DNA of 64,000 bases from an uncultured Pelagibacteraceae bacterium (GTDB lineage Bacteria > Pseudomonadota > Alphaproteobacteria > Pelagibacterales > Pelagibacteraceae), in assembly GCA_902572515.1 (NCBI GenBank), contig CACGGJ010000001.1:1-64000 (forward strand), read 5' to 3'. Positions within the stretch are counted from its first letter, which is position 1; every line of letters begins with the position of its first letter. Positions 36,250 to 47,182 of the stretch are shown piece by piece. The position numbers and the translations under genes were made by a program. The notes beneath the pieces were generated by a model. It did not search any database. It had not been told where the DNA came from and worked only from the letters and a program-made list of their open reading frames with translations.

Positions 36250-38211
36250 ATGAATATGAGACTTTGGAAACCATCCTACAAAACAAAAAAAAATTCAAAT
36301 TTATTTAAATTTGAGAAATTTATATCTAAAAGATTTAATAAAAATTTTAATGAAAATTTCAAAAAAATTCATGATTGGTCAGTTAAAAAACAAGGTGATT
36401 TTTGGAGTAGTGTGTGGGATTTCTCAAAAGTTAAAGGTATTAAAAGCAATATTAAAGTTAAAAAATCAAAAAAATTTTTTAAAAATACTTTTTTATCGAA
36501 TTCAAGATTAAATTTTTGTGAAAATTTACTTTCAAAAAATACAAAAGAGAAAGCAATTACTTTTATTAGTGAAAATGGTTATCGTGAAATACGAAGGTGG
36601 AATGAATTAAATAAAAATGTAAAAAATATTTCAAATAATTTTAAAAAATTGAATATTAAGCCAAAAGATAGAATAGCAGCTTATATGCCAAACATACCTG
36701 AAACAGTAGAGGCTTTTTTGGGTACTGTTGCTATTGGAGCTATTTGGTCATCTTGTTCACCTGATTTTGGAATTAATGGTGTCATAGAGAGATTTTCTCA
36801 AATTAAACCGAAAATTTTAATTGTTACTAATCAATATTTTTATAATGGAAAAAAAATTAATATTTTAGAAAGAATTCCTGAAATAATAAAAAAAATTCCT
36901 TCTATAAAGCATGTAATTATATCTAATTACCCTGGTCAACCTAATTTAAAAAAACTTCCAAAATATAGAAATATCAAAACTCATTATTGGGACAATATTA
37001 TTCAGGAATGTGTTTCAAAATTTAAATTTCTTAAATTTGATTTTGAACATGATTTAGCAATTCTTTATTCTAGCGGCACTACAGGCAAACCTAAATGTAT
37101 TTGCCATAAAAATGGCGGTGTATTAATTCAACATTTAAAAGAACATCAATTGCATTGTGACATTAAAGAAAATGATAATGTTTTTTATTTTACAACATGT
37201 GGATGGATGATGTGGAATTGGCTTATTTCAGTTCTAGCCTCAAAAGCATCAATTGTATTATTTGATGGTTTCCCAATGTATAAACGTGATGATCTTCTTA
37301 TTAAAATAGCCAGTAAAGAAAATATAACCTTATTTGGAGTAAGTGCCAAATATATTGATGCTTTAAGAAAAACAAAAAAAAATTTTAAGAAAGTTTTTAA
37401 GTTAGACAAATTAAGAACTATTTGCTCTACTGGATCTCCATTATCATCAGATTGTTTTAAATATGTATATAAAAATATTAAAAAAAAAGTTCATTTAGCA
37501 TCTATATCTGGAGGAACAGATATTGTTTCTTGTTTTGTTTTGGGCAACTTATACCAACCGGTTTATGCTGGAGAAATACAAAGCAAAGGTTTAGGCATGG
37601 ATGTTCGTGTATTTAATGAAAAAGGAAAATCTATAGTAAATCAAAAAGGTGAGCTGGTTTGTGTTAATCCTTTTCCATCAATGCCTTCAAAATTTTGGAA
37701 TGATCATAAAGATACTAAATTTAAAAAAGCTTATTTTAATAAATATAAAAATATATGGCACCATGGAGATTATGCGCAAATAACAAATAATAATGGATTA
37801 ATAATATCAGGAAGATCAGATACAACTTTAAATCCTGGTGGTGTAAGACTAGGTACTGCTGAAATTTACTCTGAGGTAGAACGTTTTAAAGAAATTAAAG
37901 AATCTTTAGTTGTTGGACAATATTGGGATAATGACGTTCGTATAATTTTATTTGTAATTTTAAATTCAAAATATCAACTTGATGATAATTTATTAAAAAA
38001 ATTAAAATTACAAATTAGAAAAAATGCATCACCTAGACATGTACCAAGAAAAATAATTCAAATAAACGATATACCGAGAACTAAAAGTGGTAAAATTGTT
38101 GAATTAGCAGTTAAAAATATAATTGAAGGAAATGAAATAAAAAATAAAGAAGCTTTAGCTAACCCTGAATCATTAATTCAGTTCAAGAATATTAAAGAGC
38201 TACAATATTAA
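36250..38211 (+). CDS. aacS: Acetoacetate--CoA ligase
   Basis: This 653-residue adenylate-forming enzyme makes acetoacetyl-CoA from acetoacetate, CoA and ATP in the cytoplasm. The long N-terminal region with DWSVKKQGDFWSSVWDF, the P-loop AILYSSGTTGKPKCICHKNGG (about 274), FYFTTCGWMMWNW and GRSDTTLNPGGVRLGTAEIY distinguish acetoacetyl-CoA from acetyl-CoA synthetase. The C-terminal lysine loop RTKSGKIVE is present. It is monocistronic, with its own promoter. It converges on a minus-strand gene, the stops being four bases apart. Residue 1 could be at 36250 or 36256. Confidence 0.9.
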   Translation: MNMRLWKPSYKTKKNSNLFKFEKFISKRFNKNFNENFKKIHDWSVKKQGDFWSSVWDFSKVKGIKSNIKVKKSKKFFKNTFLSNSRLNFCENLLSKNTKEKAITFISENGYREIRRWNELNKNVKNISNNFKKLNIKPKDRIAAYMPNIPETVEAFLGTVAIGAIWSSCSPDFGINGVIERFSQIKPKILIVTNQYFYNGKKINILERIPEIIKKIPSIKHVIISNYPGQPNLKKLPKYRNIKTHYWDNIIQECVSKFKFLKFDFEHDLAILYSSGTTGKPKCICHKNGGVLIQHLKEHQLHCDIKENDNVFYFTTCGWMMWNWLISVLASKASIVLFDGFPMYKRDDLLIKIASKENITLFGVSAKYIDALRKTKKNFKKVFKLDKLRTICSTGSPLSSDCFKYVYKNIKKKVHLASISGGTDIVSCFVLGNLYQPVYAGEIQSKGLGMDVRVFNEKGKSIVNQKGELVCVNPFPSMPSKFWNDHKDTKFKKAYFNKYKNIWHHGDYAQITNNNGLIISGRSDTTLNPGGVRLGTAEIYSEVERFKEIKESLVVGQYWDNDVRIILFVILNSKYQLDDNLLKKLKLQIRKNASPRHVPRKIIQINDIPRTKSGKIVELAVKNIIEGNEIKNKEALANPESLIQFKNIKELQY

Positions 38212-38215
38212 TTTT

Positions 38216-38818
38216 TTAATATATATTTTGTGCTGCAACCATTGAAAGGAGCATTGGTAAAGATAATAAAGTGTTAGTTCTTGAAAACAGCATTGCTGTT
38301 TTAGCAGATTTAGCTTTTGTTTCTGGATCACTTTCAACAATCCCCAAAGCTCTTTTCTGATTTGGCCAAATTACAAACCAAACATTAAATGCCATTATAA
38401 TCCCTAGCCACATCCCAATACCTATTGCGGTATGTTTTGGTACACCTGAACCAATACTTAAAGTCATTGCATCATGAAGATATCCATTAAGAAGAGCTAG
38501 AATTAAACCTGAAAGGACAGTTAATGCAGCAGCCCATCTAAAGTAGAATAATGCAGCTGGTGCAATTACTTTACCAATAGCTGGTTTTTGTTCATCTGGA
38601 ATTTTCCCCATATTTGGAATTTGAACAAAATTGAAATACCAAAGTAATCCAATCCACATAATTGCAACAATTACATGTATGTATCTAAACAACCAACTCC
38701 AGAATAATGTATCAAAAGCTATTCCATCATTTAAATAAAACAATCCTAAAAACAAAACTATTGCTAACGCAAGGGATGCGTGAACAGTTTTTGACAAAGA
38801 CGATAATAAATTACTCAT
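38216..38818 (-). CDS. PuuD-like (urate hydroxylase N-terminal domain) membrane protein
   Basis: This 200-residue protein has about five membrane helices and the motif RYIHVIVAIMWIGLLWYFNFVQIP (about 45-68), plus FRWAAALTVLSGL and FNVWFVIWPNQKRALG. This is the membrane domain found at the N-terminus of PuuD urate oxidase, here without the C-terminal cytochrome c. Stand-alone versions are frequent in marine alphaproteobacteria and their function is not established; the histidines suggest haem binding. No purine-degradation gene is nearby. It is monocistronic between aacS and uvrA. Confidence 0.75.
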   Translation of the reverse strand: MSNLLSSLSKTVHASLALAIVLFLGLFYLNDGIAFDTLFWSWLFRYIHVIVAIMWIGLLWYFNFVQIPNMGKIPDEQKPAIGKVIAPAALFYFRWAAALTVLSGLILALLNGYLHDAMTLSIGSGVPKHTAIGIGMWLGIIMAFNVWFVIWPNQKRALGIVESDPETKAKSAKTAMLFSRTNTLLSLPMLLSMVAAQNIY

Positions 38819-38868
38819 GATTCTTAATTAATATACACTAATTTTTGAACATTTTTAAGTTGTTAAAT

Positions 38869-41721
38869 CTAGTTCAAAAGAGGTTTTAAAAATTGACCTG
38901 TATAACTCTCCTTAACTTTGCATACTTCCTCAGGTTTTCCTTCGGCGACAATATTACCACCCTTCACACCACCTTCAGGACCCATATCCACAATATAATC
39001 AGCTGTTTTTATTACATCTAAATTGTGCTCAATCACAACTACTGTATTACCAAGTTTTACAAATGTATGAAGTATCTCTAAAAGTTTTTTAATATCATGT
39101 TGATGCAAACCTGTCGTTGGTTCATCTAATATATACATTGTTCTTCCTGTTGATCTTTTTGAAAGTTCTTTGGCAAGCTTTATTCGCTGTGCTTCACCTC
39201 CTGATAGGGTGGTCGCTTGCTGACCAATTTTTATATAACCCAATCCAACTTTTTTAAGAGTTAATAATTTTGTTTTTATATTAGATATATTTTCAAAATA
39301 TTCACATCCTTCATCAACTGACATATCTAAAACATCTGCAATACTTTTACCTTTAAATTTGATTTCCAAAGTCTCTCTATTATACCTTGTTCCTTTACAT
39401 TCATCGCACTGTATATAAACATCAGGTAAAAAATGCATTTCATATGTGATTACACCATCACCTTCACAAGCTTCACATCTACCTCCTTTAACATTAAAAG
39501 AAAATCTTCCTGGTTTATATCCTCTTGTCTTTGCCTCTGGTAGGCTTGTAAACCAATCTCTAATAGGCCCAAAGGCTCCCGTATATGTTGCTGGATTTGA
39601 TCTAGGGGTTCTACCAATAGGAGATTGGTCAATATCAATTATTTTATCAATTAATTCTACACCTTTATAACCTTTAAATGATTTAGGTGTTTTTCGTGCT
39701 TTATTATTTAAAGTTAAATTTAAAGCATGAAATAGAGTTTGTAATATTAGAGTAGATTTTCCACTTCCAGAAACACCAGTAACGCAGGTAAAGGTTCCAG
39801 TTGGAATTTTAAGATTAACATTATTTAAATTATTTCCACTTGCGCCATTGATTTCAACAAACCTTCCATTTTTAGCTAAACGTCGTGATTTTGGAATTTC
39901 GATTGTTTTTTTATTGTCAAGATACTGTCCAGTAATACTATTTTTATCTTTTTTAATTTCTTCATATGATCCTTGTGCTGTTATCTCACCACCATTGCTC
40001 CCAGCTTCAGGGCCAAGATCAATAATATGATCTGCATTTTCCATTGTTTCGGTGTCGTGCTCTACTACAATAACAGTATTACCTAGATCTCGTAATCTTT
40101 TTAATGCATTTATAAGCTTCACATTATCTTTTTGATGTAATCCAATTGAAGGCTCATCCAAAACATATAATACACCTGTTAAACCAGATCCAATTTGTGA
40201 AGCTAATCTTATTCTTTGAGCTTCACCGCCTGATAAAGTTCCAGATTCTCTAGACAATGTTAAATAATCTAAGCCAACGTTTAGAAGAAAATTCAATCTT
40301 TCATTTATTTCTTTTAAAACATGTTCAGCAATTTTAAATTGTCTTTTATCAAGATTATTTTCTAAATTTTTAAACCATTCTGCTGCATCTAAAATAGATT
40401 TTTTTGTTACCTCGCTAATATTTAGATCATTAATTTTTACACATAAAGCTTCCTCTTTTAATCTGTCACCATTACAAGCTTCACAAGCAGTATCAGATTG
40501 ATATTCAGCTATTGCTTCTCTTTTCCATTCACTATCAGATTCTAAAAATCTTCGTTCAAGATTATTAATTACACCTTCAAAGGTTTTTTTGTAAGAATAT
40601 TTTTCGTATCCATCATCATAATTAAATTTAATTTCATCTTCATCTGAACCATAAAGGATAATATCTTTAATTTTTTTGGGTAATTTTTTCCATTTTTCAT
40701 CTAAAGAGAAACCATAATGTTTTGCTAAAGATGATAAAGTTTGAGCATAATATAATGTGGTTGATTTTGACCAAGGTTCAATAGCTCCATCTGCTAAACT
40801 TTTTCTTTCATCAGGAACAACTAAATTTGGATCAACATTTAATTTCATTCCAATACCCTCACATTCTTCACATGCTCCATAGGGGCTGTTAAATGAAAAA
40901 AGTCTTGGTTCAATTTCCTCAATTGTAAAACCACTCTCAGGGCAAGCGAATTTAGTAGAGTAAATTAATTTTTCAATTTTTCTAAATTTTTGAGGAAGTG
41001 TTTCATCTTCATATTCTACAAACACTAAACCGTTAGCTAAATTTACAGCTGTTTCAATACTTTCTGCTAATCTGTTTCCAAGTTTTGAATTTAAAACTAT
41101 TCTATCAACTAAGACAGAAATATCATGTTTAAGTTTTTTATCTAGATTAGGTGATTTTTCAATATCATATAAAACATTATCAATTTTAATTTTTCTAAAT
41201 CCTCTTCTCTTGTAGCTTAAAATATCTTTTTTATATTCACCCTTACGACCTCTTACTACTGGAGCGTAAATATATATTGTTGATTTTTTTGGTAATTTTT
41301 TAACTAAATCTACAATTTGTGTAATAGTTTGAGAGGTTATTGGTTTACCTGTAAATGGTGAGTAGGGGACACCTGCTCTAGCATATAAGACCCTCATGTA
41401 ATCATAAATTTCTGTTACAGTTGCAACAGTAGATCTTGGGTTTTTTGAGGTATTTTTTTGCTCGATTGCAATAGCTGGACTTAATCCTTCTATTAAATCA
41501 ACATTTGGTTTTTTCATTTTATCTAAAAATTGACGTGCATAGGCAGATAAACTTTCTACATACCTTCTCTGACCTTCTGCATAAATAGTATCAAAAGCTA
41601 AAGATGATTTTCCAGACCCAGACAGACCCGTTATGACCACAAATTTGTCTTTTGGAATCTCTACAGTAACATTCTTCAAATTATGTTCTTTAGCACCCTT
41701 AATAACTATCTTTTTCATCAT
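38869..41721 (-). CDS. uvrA: Excinuclease ABC subunit A
   Basis: This 950-residue damage-recognition ATPase handles nucleotide excision repair. Two ABC modules are visible: first Walker [10 protein letters not shown] (about 32-40) and signature [12 protein letters not shown], second Walker [10 protein letters not shown] (about 645) with signature [12 protein letters not shown]. The zinc modules with CEECEG/CEACNG and [14 protein letters not shown] are intact. Length is usual. The first two codons are both ATG (41721 or 41718). It is divergent from ssb, as in other alphaproteobacteria; I see no GTTC-N7-GTTC LexA box between them. Confidence 0.97.
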   Translation of the reverse strand: MMKKIVIKGAKEHNLKNVTVEIPKDKFVVITGLSGSGKSSLAFDTIYAEGQRRYVESLSAYARQFLDKMKKPNVDLIEGLSPAIAIEQKNTSKNPRSTVATVTEIYDYMRVLYARAGVPYSPFTGKPITSQTITQIVDLVKKLPKKSTIYIYAPVVRGRKGEYKKDILSYKRRGFRKIKIDNVLYDIEKSPNLDKKLKHDISVLVDRIVLNSKLGNRLAESIETAVNLANGLVFVEYEDETLPQKFRKIEKLIYSTKFACPESGFTIEEIEPRLFSFNSPYGACEECEGIGMKLNVDPNLVVPDERKSLADGAIEPWSKSTTLYYAQTLSSLAKHYGFSLDEKWKKLPKKIKDIILYGSDEDEIKFNYDDGYEKYSYKKTFEGVINNLERRFLESDSEWKREAIAEYQSDTACEACNGDRLKEEALCVKINDLNISEVTKKSILDAAEWFKNLENNLDKRQFKIAEHVLKEINERLNFLLNVGLDYLTLSRESGTLSGGEAQRIRLASQIGSGLTGVLYVLDEPSIGLHQKDNVKLINALKRLRDLGNTVIVVEHDTETMENADHIIDLGPEAGSNGGEITAQGSYEEIKKDKNSITGQYLDNKKTIEIPKSRRLAKNGRFVEINGASGNNLNNVNLKIPTGTFTCVTGVSGSGKSTLILQTLFHALNLTLNNKARKTPKSFKGYKGVELIDKIIDIDQSPIGRTPRSNPATYTGAFGPIRDWFTSLPEAKTRGYKPGRFSFNVKGGRCEACEGDGVITYEMHFLPDVYIQCDECKGTRYNRETLEIKFKGKSIADVLDMSVDEGCEYFENISNIKTKLLTLKKVGLGYIKIGQQATTLSGGEAQRIKLAKELSKRSTGRTMYILDEPTTGLHQHDIKKLLEILHTFVKLGNTVVVIEHNLDVIKTADYIVDMGPEGGVKGGNIVAEGKPEEVCKVKESYTGQFLKPLLN

Positions 41722-41767
41722 AATTTTAGTTGCTTTGAGTTAATAAAATTAATATTCAGAAGAATTG

Positions 41768-41776
41768 TGATATAAT
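41768..41776 (+). promoter_or_regulatory. Extended -10 promoter of ssb-gyrA operon
   Basis: TGATATAAT gives a full extended -10 element (TGn-TATAAT), which can work without a good -35; none is visible. The predicted start near 41783 leaves a leader of about 27 nt before the ssb ATG. Confidence 0.6.
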
Positions 41777-41809
41777 TCTAATTAATTAATTTAACAAATA
41801 TTAAATATT

Positions 41810-42259
41810 ATGGCTGGAAGTTTAAATAAAGTATTATTAATTGGTCGTTTGGGCGCAGATCCTGAGATTAAGCAAATGGTAAATGGCAAAAGTGTAGCCA
41901 GATTAAGCCTTGCAACAAGTCAATCCTGGAAAGATAAAAATACAGGTGAAAGAAAAGAAAAAACTGAGTGGCACCGTATAGTTGTATTTAACGAAGGTTT
42001 AGTAAATGTTGTTCAACAATACTTAAAAAAAGGAGCTCAAGTTTATGTTGAGGGACAACTTACAACAAGAAAATGGAAAGATGAACAATCGGGACAAGAT
42101 AAATATTCAACTGAAATAGTTATACAAGGATATAATTCTTCACTTACGATGTTAGGTGGGGGAAATTCTGGTGGTGGAATTCAAAATGACACAACTCAAC
42201 AAAATAACATTGAGGATTCTTCACAAGTGTCAGATATGGATGATGAAATTCCATTTTAA
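41810..42259 (+). CDS. ssb: Single-stranded DNA-binding protein
   Basis: This 149-residue protein has an OB fold (about 1-110) starting [18 protein letters not shown], with [11 protein letters not shown] and [18 protein letters not shown] flexible Gln/Gly/Asn-rich linker follows, then the acidic tail DMDDEIPF that recruits repair and replication partners. It protects single-stranded DNA as a tetramer. It is separated from gyrA by five bases, so the two are likely cotranscribed. Confidence 0.96.
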   Translation: MAGSLNKVLLIGRLGADPEIKQMVNGKSVARLSLATSQSWKDKNTGERKEKTEWHRIVVFNEGLVNVVQQYLKKGAQVYVEGQLTTRKWKDEQSGQDKYSTEIVIQGYNSSLTMLGGGNSGGGIQNDTTQQNNIEDSSQVSDMDDEIPF

Positions 42260-42264
42260 CTTCT

Positions 42265-44844
42265 ATGAAAAATACTGAAGAGTTTAAAGATAAAAATATA
42301 AAATTAATCTCAATGCATGATGAGATGAGCTCATCATATCTTTCTTATGCAATGAGTGTAATTGTAAGTCGTGCACTACCTGATGTAAGAGATGGGTTAA
42401 AACCTGTTCATAGGAGAATTTTGTATGCAATGTATAAAGGTGGATACGATTGGTCTAAACAATTTAGAAAATCAGCAAGAATTGTTGGAGATGTTATTGG
42501 TAAATATCACCCTCATGGCGATCAGTCTGTCTATGATGCCTTGGTAAGAATGGTACAAGATTTCTCTATGAGTTTACCTTTGATTCAAGGGCAAGGAAAT
42601 TTTGGTTCAATAGATGGTGATCCTGCTGCAGCAATGAGATATACCGAAACTCGCTTGTCAAAAGTTTCTCAATATTTAATTGATGATATTGAAAAAAATA
42701 CAATTTCTTTTAAAAGCAATTATGATGAAACGGAGAAAGAACCTAGTGTTTTACCAGCACAGTTTCCAAATTTATTAGTAAATGGAGCTGGTGGTATTGC
42801 AGTTGGCATGGCAACAAGTATACCTCCTCACAATTTAGGTGAAATTATTGATGGTACTTTGGCCCTAATAGATAATAAAGATATTAAAATTAGAGAGTTA
42901 ATGAAACATATACCTGGTCCAGATTTTCCAACTGGAGGTGTAATTATAGGTAAAGATATAATTAAACAAGGATATAACAATGGAAGAGGGTCCTTTAAGA
43001 TAAGAGGAGAAATCTCAATTGAACAACAAAAAAATGGTCGTGAAAGATTGGTAATAACTTCAATACCGTATCAAGTTAATAAATCTGTTTTAAACGAAAG
43101 AATTGCTCAGTTAGTAAGAGAAAAAAAGATTGAAGGAATAAGAGATATTAGAGACGAGTCTAACAGAGAAGGTATTAGGGTAGCAATAGATTTAAGAAAC
43201 GGTGTAGAACCAGAAACTATAAAAAGACAACTATATAAAAACACTCAAATAGAGAGTTCATTTGGTTTTAATACTTTAGCTATTGTTGAAGGAAAACCAC
43301 AAACTTGCACACTAAAAGATTTTTTATCTAATTTTTTAACTTTTAGAGAAGATGTTGTAATTAAAAAAACTAAATTTGATCTTCAAAAAGCAGAGGAACG
43401 TGCTCATATATTAATAGGATTATCTGTCTCAGTTGAAAATTTAGATAAAATAATTAAAATTATTCGATCATCTAAAACACCCGATGATGCTAAAATATCA
43501 ATTCTAAAAACTAAATGGAAAATAAACAAATCTCAAAAATTAATTTCTTTAGTTGAGGGAAAAAAAGGTAAAAACTTATATTCTTTATCTGAACCACAAG
43601 TTTTAGCTATATTAGAATTAAGACTTCAAAAATTAACTGCTATAGGAATTAATGAGATCGAAGTAGAAATTAAAAAATTAGCTGAACTAATCACTAAATA
43701 TAAAAAGATTATTTCATCAAAAAAAGAACTTCTAAAAGTAATCAGCGAAGAACTAAAAAATATTAAAGAGAAGTTTTCTATACCAAGAAGAACTAAAATT
43801 ATAGATGCTGTTTTAAATTACGATATTGAAGAAACTATCCAAAAACAATCAGTAATAATTACAGTTACATTGCAAGGATACATAAAAAGAGGTTCTTTAG
43901 ATGGAGTAAAAAAACAAAAAAGAGGTGGCAAGGGGAAATCAGGTATAACAACTAGAGATCAAGACTCTGTTGTTCAAACACTATCAGTAAATACTCATAC
44001 TTCAGTTCTCTTCTTTTCTACTGAGGGTTTAGTTTACAAGATTAAAGCATGGAAAATCCCAGAGGGCTCATCCTCATCTAAAGGTAAGTCTTTATTTAAT
44101 ATTTTACCCTTAAAGAGTCACCAAGCTATAAGTTCAATAATGCCAATGCCTGAAGAAGAAACCGACCTAAAAAATTATCAAATAATTTTTGCTACAGCAC
44201 AGGGAAAAGTAAGAAAAAATAGTTTAGAAGATTTTTCATCAATTAACGCATCTGGAAAAATTGCAATGAAATTAGATAATAATGATAAAATTGTAGGTGT
44301 TAAAATTTGTAAAGATGATCAGGATGTAATTTTAAGCACAAAATTTGGAAAATGTATTAGATTTGAAGCTAAGAAACTAAGAGTTTTTAAAGGCAGATCT
44401 TCTAAAGGAATTAAAGGAATAGAGTTAGCATCAAATGATCAAATAGTATCTTTATCAGTTATTGATAACGATAAAATTAATAAAAACGGAAAAAAATCAA
44501 AAGATGAAAAATCTGAATTAAAAGCAAGAGAGAAATTTGTTTTATCAATAAGTGAGAATGGTTATGGCAAAAAGACTTCACATACAGATTACAGAGTTAC
44601 TAACAGAGGTGGAAAAGGCATTATAGGAATAGTAAATTCACCAAGAAATGGGAATATAACTTCATCCTTTCCTGTTTTTGAAGGTGATGAAATTTTAATT
44701 TCTACTAACAAAGGTAGGGTTATTAGAGTTGCGGTTAAAGAAATTAGAACTGCAGGCAGAAATACCCAAGGTGTTAGGATAATTAAGTTATCAGGAGAAG
44801 AAAAAGTTGTTTCAGCAATTAAAATTGATGATAATTTAATTTAA
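42265..44844 (+). CDS. gyrA: DNA gyrase subunit A
   Basis: This 859-residue type II topoisomerase subunit breaks and rejoins DNA. Catalytic tyrosine lies in [12 protein letters not shown] (about residue 126). The breakage-reunion domain starts with [21 protein letters not shown]. The C-terminal beta-pinwheel has repeated blades and the GyrA box QKRGGKG (about 552-558), which separates GyrA from ParC. Length is usual. The stop overlaps coaD (TAATG). Confidence 0.97.
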   Translation: MKNTEEFKDKNIKLISMHDEMSSSYLSYAMSVIVSRALPDVRDGLKPVHRRILYAMYKGGYDWSKQFRKSARIVGDVIGKYHPHGDQSVYDALVRMVQDFSMSLPLIQGQGNFGSIDGDPAAAMRYTETRLSKVSQYLIDDIEKNTISFKSNYDETEKEPSVLPAQFPNLLVNGAGGIAVGMATSIPPHNLGEIIDGTLALIDNKDIKIRELMKHIPGPDFPTGGVIIGKDIIKQGYNNGRGSFKIRGEISIEQQKNGRERLVITSIPYQVNKSVLNERIAQLVREKKIEGIRDIRDESNREGIRVAIDLRNGVEPETIKRQLYKNTQIESSFGFNTLAIVEGKPQTCTLKDFLSNFLTFREDVVIKKTKFDLQKAEERAHILIGLSVSVENLDKIIKIIRSSKTPDDAKISILKTKWKINKSQKLISLVEGKKGKNLYSLSEPQVLAILELRLQKLTAIGINEIEVEIKKLAELITKYKKIISSKKELLKVISEELKNIKEKFSIPRRTKIIDAVLNYDIEETIQKQSVIITVTLQGYIKRGSLDGVKKQKRGGKGKSGITTRDQDSVVQTLSVNTHTSVLFFSTEGLVYKIKAWKIPEGSSSSKGKSLFNILPLKSHQAISSIMPMPEEETDLKNYQIIFATAQGKVRKNSLEDFSSINASGKIAMKLDNNDKIVGVKICKDDQDVILSTKFGKCIRFEAKKLRVFKGRSSKGIKGIELASNDQIVSLSVIDNDKINKNGKKSKDEKSELKAREKFVLSISENGYGKKTSHTDYRVTNRGGKGIIGIVNSPRNGNITSSFPVFEGDEILISTNKGRVIRVAVKEIRTAGRNTQGVRIIKLSGEEKVVSAIKIDDNLI

Positions 44845-45338
44845 TGAGTAAAATAGCAATTTATCCTGGAACATTTGATCCAATTACTTTTGGACATATA
44901 GATGTAATAAAAAAATCATTAAAATTGTTTGACAAGATAGTGGTAGGCGTCTCAGATGAAAGTAACAAAGATTATTTATTTAGTTCTGATGAAAGAATAG
45001 AAATAGTAAATAAAGCTTTATTTAAAGATCTAAAATTAAATAGAAAAAAAATAAAAGTTGTTTCTTTTGGATCTTTAACTACTGATTTATGTAAAAAATA
45101 TAATTCAAACATAATTCTAAGAGGATTAAGAGCTGTATCTGATTTCGAATACGAATTTCAGTTAGCTGGTATGAATAGAAAATTGAACCAAAATATAGAA
45201 ACAATTTTTTTAATGTCTGATGTAGAAAATCAAATTATTTCATCGAGATTTGTTAAAGAGATTGTTAAATTAAAAGGTGATATAAAAAAATTTACTACAA
45301 AAAACACAATTAAATCATTAAAAGATAAATATGAATAA
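44844..45338 (+). CDS. coaD: Phosphopantetheine adenylyltransferase
   Basis: This 164-residue nucleotidyltransferase makes dephospho-CoA from phosphopantetheine and ATP. The N-terminal signature YPGTFDPITFGHIDVI (with the T/HxGH site), ILRGLRAVSDFEYEFQLAGMNRKL (about 92-115) and the late ISSRFVKEIVKLKGD are all present. It is coupled to gyrA by TAATG and overlaps the next gene by 8 bases. Confidence 0.96.
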   Translation: MSKIAIYPGTFDPITFGHIDVIKKSLKLFDKIVVGVSDESNKDYLFSSDERIEIVNKALFKDLKLNRKKIKVVSFGSLTTDLCKKYNSNIILRGLRAVSDFEYEFQLAGMNRKLNQNIETIFLMSDVENQIISSRFVKEIVKLKGDIKKFTTKNTIKSLKDKYE

Positions 45339-45891
45339 AATTTTTATTAAAATACTGATTTTGTTTTTTTTAATTACTAATCAATCAATAGCTGAGGAGA
45401 ATATAATGATATTAAAGTTAAAAGATGGTGATGTTAAAATTGAATTATTTGAAGATGTTGCACCAAATCATGTAAAAAGAATTAAGGAATTAGCAGATAG
45501 TGGTAAATACGATAACGTTGTTTTTCACAGAGTTATAGATGGATTCATGGCTCAAACAGGAGATGTAAAATTTGGTAATATAGAGTCTAAAGATTTTGAT
45601 CTTAGAAGAGCAGGTATGGGTGGTTCTGACTTCCCAGATTTAAAGCAAGAATTTAATAGTTTACCACATGATAGAGGAACTTTATCAATGGCAAGAGCTC
45701 AAGACCCTGATAGTGCAAACAGTCAATTCTTTATTTGTTTTCAGCCAGCTCCTTTTTTAGATAGACAATATACAGTTTTTGGAAAAGTAATAGAAGGAAT
45801 GGAATTTGTTGATAAAATCAAAAGAGGCGACCAAAATAATAATGGTGCAGTTACTGACCCAGATAAAATTATTAGTTTCAAATCTCAATAA
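45331..45891 (+). CDS. Peptidyl-prolyl cis-trans isomerase, cyclophilin type, exported
   Basis: This 186-residue protein has a signal peptide (about residues 1-21, cleavage near SIA-EEN) and a compact cyclophilin domain. The domain shows VVFHRVIDGFMAQTGDV, SMARAQDPDSANSQFFIC and PFLDRQYTVFGKVIEGM; the catalytic Arg and Phe/Met positions look intact. It should assist folding in the periplasm, unlike cytosolic PpiB. It lies between coaD and tgt in one operon. Confidence 0.92.
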   Translation: MNKIFIKILILFFLITNQSIAEENIMILKLKDGDVKIELFEDVAPNHVKRIKELADSGKYDNVVFHRVIDGFMAQTGDVKFGNIESKDFDLRRAGMGGSDFPDLKQEFNSLPHDRGTLSMARAQDPDSANSQFFICFQPAPFLDRQYTVFGKVIEGMEFVDKIKRGDQNNNGAVTDPDKIISFKSQ

Positions 45892-45900
45892 TTTTTTTTA

Positions 45901-47013
45901 ATGGCATTAAAAAAATTTGCCTTTAACGTTTTAAAAAAAGATAAATTTGCTAGGTGTGGTTTAATAGAGACCCATCGTGGAAATATACACACCCCAGCAT
46001 TTATGCCTGTTGGAACACAAGCTACGGTAAAAGCTTGTACTATAGATGATATAAAAAAAACTGGATCAGAAATAATACTTTCAAACACATATCATTTAAT
46101 GATACGCCCAGGTGTTGAAAGAATTAAATCTGCTGGTGGTCTCCATACATTTATGAATTGTGAATTACCTATTTTGACGGACTCTGGTGGATTTCAGGTT
46201 ATGTCTTTGTCAAAATTAAATAAAATTGACAAAGAGAAGGGTGCTATATTTAACTCTCATGTTGATGGAAAAAAATTTTACTTAAGTCCGGAAGAGAGCA
46301 TACGGATTCAGTTGGGTTTAAATTCTGATATTGTGATGATCATGGATGAGTGCCCAAAAAAAACTAATGATTATAATGTAATAAAAAAATCTATGGATTT
46401 GTCACTTTACTGGGCAGAAAGATCTAAAGTTGCATTTCGAAATAATCCACATAAAGCTTTATTTGGTATAGTCCAAGGAGGTCTTTTTAAAGATTTAAGA
46501 TTAAAATCTCTTCAAGAGTTAATTAAAATTGGTTTTGACGGGTATGCTCTTGGAGGATTAGCTGTAGGAGAAACTCAACAAGAAATGTTTAACGTTTTAG
46601 ATGATATTAAGGAATACTTACCTATTGAAAAACCACATTACTTAATGGGTGTTGGAACGCCATCAGATATTTTGGGTGCTGTAAAAAGAGGTATAGATAT
46701 GTTTGACTGTGTATTGCCAACCAGATCTGGTAGAACAGGTTTAGCTTTTACATGGCAGGGAAGAATCAATATTAAAAATAATAAATATCAAAATGACAAC
46801 ACACCACTTGATCCATATTGTGAAAATCTTAATTTAAATAAATATTCAAAAAATTATTTAAATCACTTATTTAATACTAATGAAATTCTAGCTTCAATGT
46901 TACTGACACTACATAATATTAATTTTTATCAGGAATTAATGGCCTCAATCAGAAAAAATATTAACGAAGGCACTTTTGATCAATTTCATGACAAATACAT
47001 TGATAAGTTGTAG
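45901..47013 (+). CDS. tgt: Queuine/preQ1 tRNA-guanine transglycosylase, with degenerate zinc site
   Basis: This 370-residue TIM-barrel enzyme swaps guanine-34 of GUN-anticodon tRNAs for preQ1. Catalytic and substrate residues are present: THRGNIHTPAFMPVGT, LTDSGGFQVMSL, ALGGLAVGE and VLPTRSGRTGLAFTWQG. The bacterial zinc site is normally CxCxxC followed about 25 residues later by His. Here the segment reads DPYCENLNLNKYS: only the first cysteine and the later His (LTLHN) remain, the other two cysteine positions being Asn and Leu. Whether it binds zinc or is active without it is open. tRNA-Asn(GTT), a possible substrate, is in this window. Confidence 0.92.
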   Translation: MALKKFAFNVLKKDKFARCGLIETHRGNIHTPAFMPVGTQATVKACTIDDIKKTGSEIILSNTYHLMIRPGVERIKSAGGLHTFMNCELPILTDSGGFQVMSLSKLNKIDKEKGAIFNSHVDGKKFYLSPEESIRIQLGLNSDIVMIMDECPKKTNDYNVIKKSMDLSLYWAERSKVAFRNNPHKALFGIVQGGLFKDLRLKSLQELIKIGFDGYALGGLAVGETQQEMFNVLDDIKEYLPIEKPHYLMGVGTPSDILGAVKRGIDMFDCVLPTRSGRTGLAFTWQGRINIKNNKYQNDNTPLDPYCENLNLNKYSKNYLNHLFNTNEILASMLLTLHNINFYQELMASIRKNINEGTFDQFHDKYIDKL

Positions 47014-47097
47014 AAGCTTTATAGATTTGGTTAAAATTGACATTTGAAAAAAAATAATAATTCTGTATATAACAACTATTCAATTTGAATAATTTGG

Positions 47098-47173
<76 letters not shown>

Positions 47174-47182
47174 TTAATTCAA

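Noticed and set aside
38200-38235. Hairpin between the convergent aacS and PuuD-like genes
   Set aside because: The inverted repeat is made of A and T only and overlaps the stop codons; too weak to call as a terminator.
39446-40030. Antisense and alternative frames of 60-74 residues inside uvrA
   Set aside because: They lie wholly within the conserved uvrA coding region and show no start signal or family resemblance.
41722-41809. LexA (SOS) box between uvrA and ssb
   Set aside because: No GTTC-N7-GTTC or GAAC-N7-GAAC repeat is present; only an extended -10 for ssb is visible.
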